Source of the DNA: Thiomicrospira sp. UBA5634 | GTDB taxonomy: Bacteria; Pseudomonadota; Gammaproteobacteria; Thiomicrospirales; Thiomicrospiraceae | Assembly: GCA_002421475.1 (NCBI GenBank) | Contig: DIJW01000192.1 | Location: forward strand, 15,502 to 29,052 | DNA: 13,551 nucleotides | Reading direction: 5' to 3' | Translations under genes and position numbers: made by a program | Shown: positions 6,127 through 12,929 of the stretch, piece by piece | Layout: the number at the start of each line of letters is the position of its first letter | How positions within the stretch are numbered: position 1 is the first letter of the stretch | Notes under the pieces: generated by a model | Told to the model about the DNA's origin: nothing | Database searches by the model: none | What the model saw: the letters and a program-made list of their open reading frames with translations, nothing else

Positions 6127-7494
6127 GTGAAGGTTAGGGGTCGTTTATATACAAGAGTGTGTGTCCTATTACTGCTCGTATCAGCCATGCAGTCTGTATC
6201 GGCAAGTGTTGCCGATAGCATACAAACACCTCTATCAAACCAACAGTCAGCGATTCGATTGATTGATTATGAAATATTGCTGCTGCGTACTGAAATCGCG
6301 CTACGCAATAGCGATCAAGCATCGTTTCGACAGTTTATGCAACAACTTCAGTCACAGTCGACACCCCCTCAATTTGTCGAGCGAGTCACGGCTCTGCAAC
6401 AGCAATTAATATTGATGACTGAAAATACATCCGAATTGGCATTGGTACATTTTGATCAAGCCGCAAAAGCAGAAATAATTGTTATTTTACTCCCGTTGTC
6501 GGGCGATTATGCGCAAGCGGGTCAGGCATTACTAAAGCCCATACAACAGGCTTTAGTCAATAAAAAAACCTACGTTATAGATACAAGCCTTTATGATGAC
6601 ATGTTTGAATTATGGGGTTTGGTTAAACTTTTTCAACCTGAACTAATTGTTGGTCCTTTAGAGCGTCACAAGGCTGAAAGTTTTTTAGCCATTGCAGAAC
6701 CTATCCCCACCTTTTTATTTACATCAGTAGAAACAGATGCGCCTCACTTGAGGTCATTGGCTTCACCGTCATTGGCCAATGCCGCTAAACTTGTTGATGC
6801 TTTCTCCGCGCTTGATTTAAAGCAAGTGGCTTGGATCACTGATCATTCGCGTCGAGCTGAGGAGGTTGTCGAATCAGTAGTCGATCAGTACGCCGTAGAT
6901 AATCAGGATGTTTATACGCCAAAAGTTGAGAAATTAACGGGTGGTTTGGATAAAAGTTTGGCTAGATTGCTCGGGGTTGAACAATCTCAAGCACGCAAAA
7001 ACTGGTTACAGCGTACGTTGGGACGAGATTTAGAATATGTTGCGCATGTGCGTGAGGATAAAAAAATGATTGCCGCTCTCATGTCTGCCCAATATGCCAT
7101 GCAGTTAAAACCACTACTTGATTATTATGCTAGACCCTTACCGGTCATCTGGGTGCCGACCGAGGTACCGGATGCCAAAAACTTCAATGCTACCCTAGCT
7201 TTCTGGCAACAAACGTACGCACTGTTGCCGGCTCACTTTGTCCAAAAAATTGATGGGAAAACAAAAAAAAATACTGAAGAATTTGAAGTTGGCCTTTTTT
7301 ATGCTTTAGCAGAAATAACGATAGAAATGCTTCGTCATGCAGATCGACCTTTGCCGTATGAGTTTCAATCGGCAATTGGTCGAGTAGAAGTTCAGGCTGA
7401 TGGTAAATACTATATATTTCCAGAACTTTATGAACTAAATGAAGGGCATGTACGACTCATCCGCGCCGAACAAGTGATGCAAAAAATTCAATAA
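6127..7494 (+). CDS. LpoA/LppC-family penicillin-binding protein activator, apparently not lipidated
   Basis: 455 residues, shorter than enteric LpoA (about 680). LpoA-family proteins are outer-membrane lipoproteins that reach through peptidoglycan to activate PBP1A. The C-terminal part has the family's periplasmic-binding-like fold: IVILLPLSGDYAQAGQAL (about 117-134), IVGPLERHKAESFLA, and RPLPVIWVPTEVPDAKNF. The short N-terminal helical segment (about 40-100) would be a reduced TPR-like domain. A hydrophobic signal (about 11-20) ends near SVSAS. The only cysteine, C12, begins the hydrophobic stretch and cannot be a lipobox. The protein should therefore be periplasmic and soluble, or held by an uncleaved signal. 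The GTG start has AGGAG seven bases before it and lies 18 bp after pepN, so the two are probably cotranscribed. The usual lpoA neighbours (yraN, rsmI, diaA) are absent. Confidence 0.8.
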   Translation: MKVRGRLYTRVCVLLLLVSAMQSVSASVADSIQTPLSNQQSAIRLIDYEILLLRTEIALRNSDQASFRQFMQQLQSQSTPPQFVERVTALQQQLILMTENTSELALVHFDQAAKAEIIVILLPLSGDYAQAGQALLKPIQQALVNKKTYVIDTSLYDDMFELWGLVKLFQPELIVGPLERHKAESFLAIAEPIPTFLFTSVETDAPHLRSLASPSLANAAKLVDAFSALDLKQVAWITDHSRRAEEVVESVVDQYAVDNQDVYTPKVEKLTGGLDKSLARLLGVEQSQARKNWLQRTLGRDLEYVAHVREDKKMIAALMSAQYAMQLKPLLDYYARPLPVIWVPTEVPDAKNFNATLAFWQQTYALLPAHFVQKIDGKTKKNTEEFEVGLFYALAEITIEMLRHADRPLPYEFQSAIGRVEVQADGKYYIFPELYELNEGHVRLIRAEQVMQKIQ

Positions 7495-7555
7495 AAATTT
7501 TAGCAAACTGAATGTCGGCCGTTAACAAAACAATAATATCAAAGGAGTGGCGTCC

Positions 7556-8692
7556 GTGGCTCAGCCAGACAACACAATTGATCCCAATGATCTTGACAGC
7601 ATAGATGCGCTGCTGGATGAAGCAGATTTCGAACCTGTAGCGGCAGACAAACCGGTTGTCGAAGATGACATAAACTTGCTTGAAGATACCAATTTTTCTG
7701 AACCGGTTATGAACAATAATCGTGAGCCGGAAGAAGATGATGAATTGGAGCGCATGTTAGATACTTCATTTGATCGAGCTCCCCCGGCAATTCGAACAGA
7801 GCCTTCATATGAGGAGCCGCCGCAGCGTGGGTTTGCAGATCAACGTGAAGATGCAGAATTTGACGATTTCTTAGCAAGACGCTCAGAAAATACAAAAAAT
7901 GGTAATGGATTAACGGTGGCTGAAATGGATGCACTCAAGGGTATGATTATAGGGTTTGGTTCAACGTTGATAGTTTTAGCGTTGATTGCAATAGGTATAG
8001 CGACTTGGGGGGCGTTAGGTGCAAATAGTTCAGTTAGTCCAGATACCGGATTACTGGAAGAAATTCGCGGTGAAGCTGAAATCAGCCGTGTTACATCAAA
8101 ATCGAATGAAACAGTTTTACGTGATTTAGGTCGTAAGTTAGATGCACTTAGTTTTCAACTTGAACAGGTTAATGGTGATTTGGCTGCTTTAGGCAACGGT
8201 AAGATGCCAGTATCGGTTTCGACAACAGATACAGTAGCAAATGGATCAACGGGGGTTACACCTTCAACAAATGGTGCTGGAACACCGGTAGCTGCACCTG
8301 TTGCTACGGTTGTAGTACCGGCGGCGGCCGTAACAACTCCTACGCCTACTGTTGCAACTGAAACGGTAGTAGCCGTTAAAGATAGTGGACGCTTGGAAGA
8401 AAAAATTGATGCGGTGAGTCGCAGTCTTGCGGTGGCACAGCGTCGCGTAGTGGAAATTAATAACCGAGTGAAAAGCTTGCAAGAACAATATGGTTCTATT
8501 GTAAAAACTGTAAAAACGGTAGAAAAAAACATCCTAGAGCAGGAGTTAAAAACCAAGGTAGATGATGTTGAAGCAAAAGCTGTTGTAGAAGAAAAAGCTA
8601 AACAGCCGACATCAACTGTACCTGATGCTTATCGTTATCAAGCTCCGGATGGCATGTTTTATGATGCAGGTAATCGAAATACCTTTCCATAA
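7556..8692 (+). CDS. Uncharacterised single-pass membrane protein with acidic cytoplasmic arm and periplasmic coiled coil
   Basis: 378 residues; I do not recognise the family. Residues 1-128 are very acidic and probably unfolded. They repeat short acidic-leucine motifs: DLDSIDALLDEADF (12-25), INLLEDTNF (39-47), ELERMLDTSF (63-72) and EFDDFLARR (101-109). One transmembrane helix follows (about 129-155), then a coiled coil (165-212), an Ala/Thr/Pro/Val-rich linker (216-275), a second coiled coil (278-345) and a C-terminal tail ending RNTFP. With no signal peptide and an acidic N-terminus, N-in topology is likely, with the rest in the periplasm. I chose the GTG at 7556 because AAAGGAG (7541-7547) sits eight bases before it; the GTG at 7547 overlaps that ribosome-binding site. 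Its stop overlaps the next start by one base. SIDALL resembles the EIDALL peptide of FliM. Confidence 0.85.
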   Translation: MAQPDNTIDPNDLDSIDALLDEADFEPVAADKPVVEDDINLLEDTNFSEPVMNNNREPEEDDELERMLDTSFDRAPPAIRTEPSYEEPPQRGFADQREDAEFDDFLARRSENTKNGNGLTVAEMDALKGMIIGFGSTLIVLALIAIGIATWGALGANSSVSPDTGLLEEIRGEAEISRVTSKSNETVLRDLGRKLDALSFQLEQVNGDLAALGNGKMPVSVSTTDTVANGSTGVTPSTNGAGTPVAAPVATVVVPAAAVTTPTPTVATETVVAVKDSGRLEEKIDAVSRSLAVAQRRVVEINNRVKSLQEQYGSIVKTVKTVEKNILEQELKTKVDDVEAKAVVEEKAKQPTSTVPDAYRYQAPDGMFYDAGNRNTFP

Positions 8693-9030
8693 TGAGTTGG
8701 ATAAAAATGATTAATACTTTAAGAGCAACGGCGTTAATAACATCTGCCATCTTGGCGAGTGGCTGCAGCAGTTTAAGTGCACCACAAGCGGTTGCCGTTG
8801 CCGGCGTGGGATGTTGGTTAGCCGAATGCAGTGTGTTATACCCTGCGAATGTTGCTGTACCGAGTTATTATAATCATCAAGTTAGTTTAAACGAGCGTTA
8901 CCAAGCGGGGAAAGTCTATTCAATGGACGATCTTCGGTGTATGAATAACAGTGCGTACTGTCCAAAGCTTGAGAATACCACTCAAATTCGTCAGCGGCAT
9001 TATTCAAAACCCTATTTATTAAGTGAGTGA
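8692..9030 (+). CDS. Small cysteine-rich lipoprotein of unknown function
   Basis: 112 residues with a signal peptide ending in the lipobox LASGC, lipidated at C25; the following Ser-Ser fits outer-membrane sorting. Four further cysteines (C41, C46, C83, C90) could form two disulfides in the periplasm. The mature part is short, rich in Tyr, Asn and Ser, and matches no family I know. The ATG overlaps the previous stop (TAATG), and there is little ribosome-binding sequence, so translation is probably coupled to the gene before it. A second in-frame ATG at 8707 would still leave a working lipoprotein signal. It is too short and too different to be called FlgO. Confidence 0.82.
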   Translation: MSWIKMINTLRATALITSAILASGCSSLSAPQAVAVAGVGCWLAECSVLYPANVAVPSYYNHQVSLNERYQAGKVYSMDDLRCMNNSAYCPKLENTTQIRQRHYSKPYLLSE

Positions 9031-9042
9031 ATGGAGTAAGTC

Positions 9043-9888
9043 ATGAAAAAGCAGATGTTAATCGGTATCGGTTTGGCCAGTACCTTCGTTTTAGTTGGGT
9101 GTGAAACCCCACAGCCACAACCTCAAGAAGTAGTGAGTTATTCAAGCACTACCTATCAGAATGGAACGCAAAAAGTTGATTATGCTGTGCGTCCGGGTGA
9201 TATGGCGAAGCCGGCTGTTGCTGAAGTTCAGCCTCAACCTCAACCACGTTATTTATTAGAACCTCAGCAACCAGCGCCGGTTCAAACGCCAGCACCAGCA
9301 GCAGAAGTTCAGCAAGTTGCTGTTGCACCTGCTCCAGCGCCGGCTGCCGCTCCTGCACCAGTAGCAACACCTGCACCTGTTCCAGCTCCTGTTGCTGTAC
9401 AAGAAAATACTCAAATGCAAGTTCAGCAAGCCGCACCGGTACAGCAAGTGGTTGTGCAGAAACAGCGCCCACGTCAAGAACGTATCAAAATTACTGGAGT
9501 GGGTTACGGTGCGGAAAGTGTGTATGAAGGCTTTACTGTCGGTCAAAAACGCTTGATGGCGATTCGTGCTTCTAAGTTAGATGCATACCGTGCGTTAGCT
9601 GAGCAGTTATATGGTATTAAAATTGACAGTAACACGTCAGTTTCAACGATGACGGCTCAAAGTGATAGTTTCCGTGCACGTGTAAATGCGGTTGTTAAGG
9701 GGGCACGTATTGTAAGTATTACGCCAATGTCGGATAATAACTACGAAACTGTATTAGAAGTGTTTGTTGATCGTAGCTTCTTTGAGGACGTGTTTGTTTA
9801 TACTGGCAACCAGCATGATCGCGTGTTAGAGCCAATTGAAACGTGTACTCTAGGATTCAACTGCTACGAAGCAGCAAGCTATCGTTAG
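9043..9888 (+). CDS. LPP20/FlgP-like outer-membrane lipoprotein with Pro/Gln/Ala linker
   Basis: 281 residues. Signal peptide with lipobox LVGC, lipidated at C20. Residues 21-145 are a low-complexity linker rich in Pro, Ala, Gln and Val. Residues about 147-250 are a folded domain with the hallmarks of the LPP20 family, including GQKRLMAIRASKLDAYRALAEQLYGI (167-192) and the later EVFVDRSFFEDV. FlgP of Vibrio and Campylobacter, which builds a ring or disk around the flagellar motor in the outer membrane, belongs to this family. Family members also exist with no proven flagellar role. C268 and C274 near the C-terminus could form a disulfide. A GGAG ribosome-binding site lies six bases before the ATG. 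The long linker before the domain is unusual for FlgP. LPP20 membership is fairly firm; a flagellar role is an inference. Confidence 0.82.
   Translation: MKKQMLIGIGLASTFVLVGCETPQPQPQEVVSYSSTTYQNGTQKVDYAVRPGDMAKPAVAEVQPQPQPRYLLEPQQPAPVQTPAPAAEVQQVAVAPAPAPAAAPAPVATPAPVPAPVAVQENTQMQVQQAAPVQQVVVQKQRPRQERIKITGVGYGAESVYEGFTVGQKRLMAIRASKLDAYRALAEQLYGIKIDSNTSVSTMTAQSDSFRARVNAVVKGARIVSITPMSDNNYETVLEVFVDRSFFEDVFVYTGNQHDRVLEPIETCTLGFNCYEAASYR
9275..9400 (+). repeat. Low-complexity Pro/Ala/Gln-coding stretch
   Basis: Imperfect repeats of CCWGCW and CAGCA-type units encode PAPAP and APAP runs in the linker of the LPP20 lipoprotein. The stretch could vary in length between strains by slippage. It is a coding repeat, not an array. 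Confidence 0.6.
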
Positions 9889-9914
9889 ATTAAATCGTTA
9901 GGAGTCTTCTTGCC

Positions 9915-10238
9915 ATGATGATGAAAGGCTTAACCGTAAGTATTATGCTTGGCGCATTTGCATGGCAAACTGTGCAGGCTTCGAGTATTTCAACACGTGT
10001 TCGCGTTTTGGAAACGAAAGTGACTCAATTTGAGCGCCAGGCTAATCAAGAACGGGTTTTACAGAAGACTCAAGTGGAGCAAATTCAAAAAAATGCTACT
10101 GCCATTGACGCTTTAACGGTTCGGCTTGATACCGTACAGAAAGAAATGGAAACGAATGGTTCAAATAAAGCCGGCAAAAATGGCGCGCATTATTTAACGG
10201 ATAGCCGTTTTACTGATTCGCGTTATTCATTTCCATAA
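9915..10238 (+). CDS. Small secreted coiled-coil protein of unknown function
   Basis: 107 residues. A signal peptide (about 1-22) ends in VQA before SSIST, a signal peptidase I site with no lipobox. Residues about 25-80 are a continuous heptad-like helix (RVRVLETKVTQFERQANQ and following). The tail carries two near-identical units, TDSRF and TDSRY, and ends RYSFP. This ending resembles the RNTFP end of the membrane protein encoded at 7556-8692. TTAGGAGT lies nine bases before the ATG; of the three tandem ATG codons the first is taken. It is the last gene before the terminator. I do not recognise a family. The coiled coil and the shared tail suggest that it partners the membrane protein in the periplasm. 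Confidence 0.8.
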   Translation: MMMKGLTVSIMLGAFAWQTVQASSISTRVRVLETKVTQFERQANQERVLQKTQVEQIQKNATAIDALTVRLDTVQKEMETNGSNKAGKNGAHYLTDSRFTDSRYSFP

Positions 10239-10262
10239 AGAGTTATCTGCACATTGATCAAT

Positions 10263-10290
10263 AAAAAAGCCAGCATTTGCTGGCTTTTTT
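10263..10290. terminator. Bidirectional intrinsic terminator
   Basis: Six A, GCCAGC, loop ATTT, GCTGGC, six T: a symmetrical 12-bp stem that ends transcription from both the plus-strand envelope operon and the minus-strand phosphofructokinase gene. Confidence 0.93.
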
Positions 10291-10295
10291 AGTTT

Positions 10296-10315
10296 AAACA
10301 GACGCCTGTTTTTTT
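10296..10315 (+). terminator. Weak second hairpin with T run
   Basis: AAACAG (10296-10301) pairs with CTGTTT (10306-10311) around a 4-nt loop, followed by a T tract. It may back up the first terminator for plus-strand transcripts and overlaps the end of the convergent gene. Confidence 0.4.
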
Positions 10316-11588
10316 AAGCATCAATAAATTCCGCAAGCTGCTTATGCACGTTTTTAAGTTCTAATGGCTTAATATTCGGTAAACCCTGTTTAAAGCTAAC
10401 AAAATGTTCACCTTGCACCAATGGACGTAAATAATCGAGTGCCTCGGCGGTAATGCCCATGCCATCCTCACGAATAAACTCATCGGGAACGCCTTTCTCT
10501 AGATCGGCAACCGCTTGTAGTGCGACGGTTTTAAATCGCCAAATAAAGGGTGTATCGTCGGTTTTTTCGATCACTGGCAAAACCCCGTGCTCACCGCGTA
10601 ATGCGGCTTCAACCGCCGAAGATCCTGCTTGATAACCCATTTGCCAATCGGTTAACGACACCATGTGACTAGCCGAACGTTGTAAATAGTCCGGGTTTGC
10701 ACTGTGGGTTTTGATATTTAAACTGTCCGCGACCAAGTGTGCTAGTTTTTCACTGACGCCACCGAGTTGAGTAAAGGTATGACCGTTAGCATGTTCTTCG
10801 CCTTCAATAGAGATAAACTGGCCATTTTCAGTGCGAATACCTTCCGAAACCGAGCATACACAGTAACCGTGTAAATCAATTAAACGTTTAACTTCGTTTA
10901 AAAATGCTTCGCGTCTAAACGGGCGCTCAGCCGGCAAAATAATAATCGGCACATCCGGCATGGCATCTTGCACCAGGCCTGGTGCTAAGGATAACCACCC
11001 AACATTACGCCCCATGGTTTCCATAACGAAAAACTTAGTGGAGGTTTGATGCATGGAAAGGATATCTAAGGTCGCTTCAAAAAAGCTGGTAGCCAAATAT
11101 TTAGCAGCACTGCCAAAACCCGGGCTGCAATGGGATAAAGCCAAATCATTATCAATGGTCTTTGCAACACCGATGCAGGTGACCGGATGTCCATGACGGC
11201 TACAATAGTCGGCAACCTTTTGAGCCGTCAGCATTGAGCCGTTACCACCATTATAAAAAAAGTAACCGATATCATAGGCGGTAAAAACATCCAGTACCCG
11301 CTGGTATTGATCAGCGCGTTGTTGTTCGTCACCTAAGTCAAAACGACAGGCTTTAAATGCGGCGCCCGGTAAATATTTTAGATATTCAATATCGGCTTGC
11401 GACATATCGGTTAAATCAACTAATGCTTCTTCAAGCACGCCTTTAATGCCGTTAATGGCGGCGTAAATTTTGCCGAACTGCCCCGGATGCTGACGCACGC
11501 TTTCAATCACGCCTGCCGCACTGGCATTAATTACCGCAGATACACCGCCGGCTTGAGCATAGAGGACATTTTTCGCTTGTTGCGTCAT
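10314..11588 (-). CDS. pfp: 6-phosphofructokinase of the pyrophosphate-dependent lineage
   Basis: 424 residues, longer than ATP-dependent PfkA (about 320). It phosphorylates fructose 6-phosphate in the cytoplasm; PPi-using forms are reversible and are common in methanotrophs and sulfur-oxidising autotrophs. Seen: AGGVSAVIN (13-21), donor-site loop GGNGS (114-118), catalytic KTIDND (143-148, base D146), and METMGRNVGWL (189-199) for the sugar phosphate. The residue after GGN is Gly, as in ATP enzymes, where PPi enzymes usually have Asp. The residue before TIDND is Lys, as in PPi enzymes. The donor is therefore uncertain, and the symbol names the lineage only. I chose ATG at 11588, with TAAGGA six bases upstream; the in-frame TTG at 11594 directly abuts that site. 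rnd lies 68 bp upstream on the same strand. Confidence 0.9.
   Translation of the reverse strand: MTQQAKNVLYAQAGGVSAVINASAAGVIESVRQHPGQFGKIYAAINGIKGVLEEALVDLTDMSQADIEYLKYLPGAAFKACRFDLGDEQQRADQYQRVLDVFTAYDIGYFFYNGGNGSMLTAQKVADYCSRHGHPVTCIGVAKTIDNDLALSHCSPGFGSAAKYLATSFFEATLDILSMHQTSTKFFVMETMGRNVGWLSLAPGLVQDAMPDVPIIILPAERPFRREAFLNEVKRLIDLHGYCVCSVSEGIRTENGQFISIEGEEHANGHTFTQLGGVSEKLAHLVADSLNIKTHSANPDYLQRSASHMVSLTDWQMGYQAGSSAVEAALRGEHGVLPVIEKTDDTPFIWRFKTVALQAVADLEKGVPDEFIREDGMGITAEALDYLRPLVQGEHFVSFKQGLPNIKPLELKNVHKQLAEFIDA
10972..10983. repeat. 12-bp palindrome ACCAGGCCTGGT, copy 2
   Basis: Perfect palindrome inside the phosphofructokinase gene, encoding part of APGLVQ. A 10-of-12 relative (CAGGCCTGGT, 275-284) lies in the kinase-Rieske gene. 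Confidence 0.9.
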
Positions 11589-11619
11589 AGACAATCCTTA
11601 GGAGGAAAAATAATGGCCT

Positions 11620-11625
11620 ATTATA
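11620..11625 (-). promoter_or_regulatory. -10 element of a promoter for the phosphofructokinase gene
   Basis: A perfect TATAAT on the minus strand in the gap after rnd, placing the start near 11613 and leaving about 25 nt of leader before the ATG. The -35 region (CATTTT at 17-bp spacing) is poor. The gene may be read both from here and from rnd. Confidence 0.45.
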
Positions 11626-11656
11626 AAATAAATAGGTTACCGAAAATGTGACCAAA

Positions 11657-12799
11657 CTAAGACGTAAGCACCAGTTTGCCGTCGATAATTTTTAACGGTG
11701 CGTTTTTACTAAATAAATCTTGTAGCTCACGCCCAATCAGTATCCAACGCCAGCCATGTTGAATCGGGCTGGCTTGCCGGCGTAATAAGGCTAAAACATC
11801 ACGTCGTTGAATTAAGTTTGCCAAGTTTAACTGATTATTCAGTGCAACTTGATGAGCGTACGCCAGAGCCAAATTAAGAACAATATCTTCCTGAGTGGAG
11901 GCGGGTAGGGTTTTAGCGGGTTTTTCCGGCCAGCTGTCCGGTTGCTGGAATGCGATATCAAGTTGCTCAATCAAAGCATCACCGTATTGGCGAACCTGAC
12001 CGGCATTGATTTCACTGATTTTATACAGCCCCTCCAAGGCGCGCGCCGGACGTTTCGCCAGTGCAATCATTGCCTCATCACTGATGACCCATTTGCGAGG
12101 TTGATTCGTTTCAATCGCGGTACGTTCCCGCCAGGCGCACAGTTGTTTGACAATGCCAAGTTGTTTAGGACTCAGATGCTGTGTGCCTTTGAGTTTTAAC
12201 CAGGCCTGGTCGGGATCAATGCGGTAAAGTGCGGCATCAAGCAGTTGCGAAAAATCCCATTCTAGCGCTTGTTTCTGTTCGTCAGTGAGCTGCGTCTGCA
12301 GTTTTTGATAGAGCGGTACCAGGTAACGCACATCATCCAGCGCATAAGCGATTTGTCTATCGCTAAGCGGGCGTTGATGCCAATTAGTGCGGGTTTGGTC
12401 TTTATCAATTTGCACATTCAGTTCAGCTTCAATCACACGTGCGAAGCCGGCCATATCGCCATGACCTAAAAACACGCAAGCAATTTGAGTGTCGAAAATG
12501 GCTTGCGGCATCAGGCCGCCGACTTGAAATAAGACTTCAATATCTTGGCGTGCCGAGTGGAATACTTTGCATACTTGCTTGTCGGCTAACAATGCCCATA
12601 AAGGCGACATGTCTTCAATTGTCAGGGGATCAATAATCGCCAGCTCACCTTGTTGGCTGCAAACTTGTACCAAACTTAGCAGTGGATAATAGGTGTCTTG
12701 ACGGACAAACTCGGTGTCAATCGCCAACCAGGCCTGGTGATGTAAAGGGCGACAAAAGTCGGCTAATTGTAGGGATGTGGTAATGTGGTGATAATTCAT
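11657..12799 (-). CDS. rnd: Ribonuclease D
   Basis: 380 residues against 375 in E. coli. A 3'-to-5' exoribonuclease acting on tRNA precursors and other stable RNAs. The DEDDy catalytic set is complete: D28 and E30 in IDTEF, D86 in HSARQDIEVL, and Y152 with D156 in YALDDVRYL. An HRDC domain follows (about 208-290), and the C-terminal part (about 295-380) matches the second helical domain of RNase D. The ATG has almost no ribosome-binding sequence directly upstream. A possible promoter, TTGCTC-N17-TACACT on the minus strand (12806-12834), would start transcription at about the A of the ATG, which hints at a leaderless message, though the hexamers are weak. The gene contains two copies of a 12-bp palindrome. 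Confidence 0.96.
   Translation of the reverse strand: MNYHHITTSLQLADFCRPLHHQAWLAIDTEFVRQDTYYPLLSLVQVCSQQGELAIIDPLTIEDMSPLWALLADKQVCKVFHSARQDIEVLFQVGGLMPQAIFDTQIACVFLGHGDMAGFARVIEAELNVQIDKDQTRTNWHQRPLSDRQIAYALDDVRYLVPLYQKLQTQLTDEQKQALEWDFSQLLDAALYRIDPDQAWLKLKGTQHLSPKQLGIVKQLCAWRERTAIETNQPRKWVISDEAMIALAKRPARALEGLYKISEINAGQVRQYGDALIEQLDIAFQQPDSWPEKPAKTLPASTQEDIVLNLALAYAHQVALNNQLNLANLIQRRDVLALLRRQASPIQHGWRWILIGRELQDLFSKNAPLKIIDGKLVLTS
12199..12210. repeat. 12-bp palindrome ACCAGGCCTGGT, copy 3
   Basis: Perfect palindrome inside rnd, encoding part of DQAWLK. Confidence 0.9.
12727..12738. repeat. 12-bp palindrome ACCAGGCCTGGT, copy 4
   Basis: Perfect palindrome inside rnd, 516 bp from copy 3 between end and start, encoding part of HQAWLA. 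Confidence 0.9.
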
Positions 12800-12861
12800 C
12801 GCGCAAGTGTAGCTTTAGCCTTTCAAACGAGCAAGTGGAATTTATGTCACCTAGCCAGCTG

Positions 12862-12891
12862 GAAAACAAAAACCCCGCCGAAGCGGGGGTT
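12862..12891 (-). terminator. Intrinsic terminator of the cytochrome / small membrane peptide unit
   Basis: On the minus strand CCCCGC (12888-12883), loop TTCG, then GCGGGG (12878-12873) is followed by TTTTTGTTTT. The UUCG-capped GC stem and T tract point to transcription coming from the cytochrome side and ending before rnd. Confidence 0.88.
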
Positions 12892-12929
12892 CTGAGGAGT
12901 AGAACTCGGAGTTCGTGGATAAATCGTTA

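Noticed and set aside
7547..7549. GTG as the start of the membrane coiled-coil protein
   Set aside because: It overlaps the AAAGGAG ribosome-binding site; the GTG at 7556 has proper spacing.
8155..8556. 133-codon minus-strand frame inside the membrane coiled-coil gene
   Set aside because: Shadow of the Ala/Thr/Val-rich plus-strand coding sequence; no ribosome-binding site or family likeness.
9275..9400. Repetitive stretch considered as a CRISPR or tandem-repeat locus
   Set aside because: The units are imperfect, in frame and encode a Pro/Ala linker; there are no spacers.
9149..9546. Two overlapping minus-strand frames opposite the LPP20 lipoprotein linker
   Set aside because: They exist only because the Pro/Gln/Ala repeat lacks stops on the other strand.
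11600..11651. 12-codon plus-strand frame (MAYYKINRLPKM) with a perfect AGGAGG
   Set aside because: No plus-strand promoter or downstream gene for a leader peptide to control; the AGGAGG is largely the complement of the phosphofructokinase leader.
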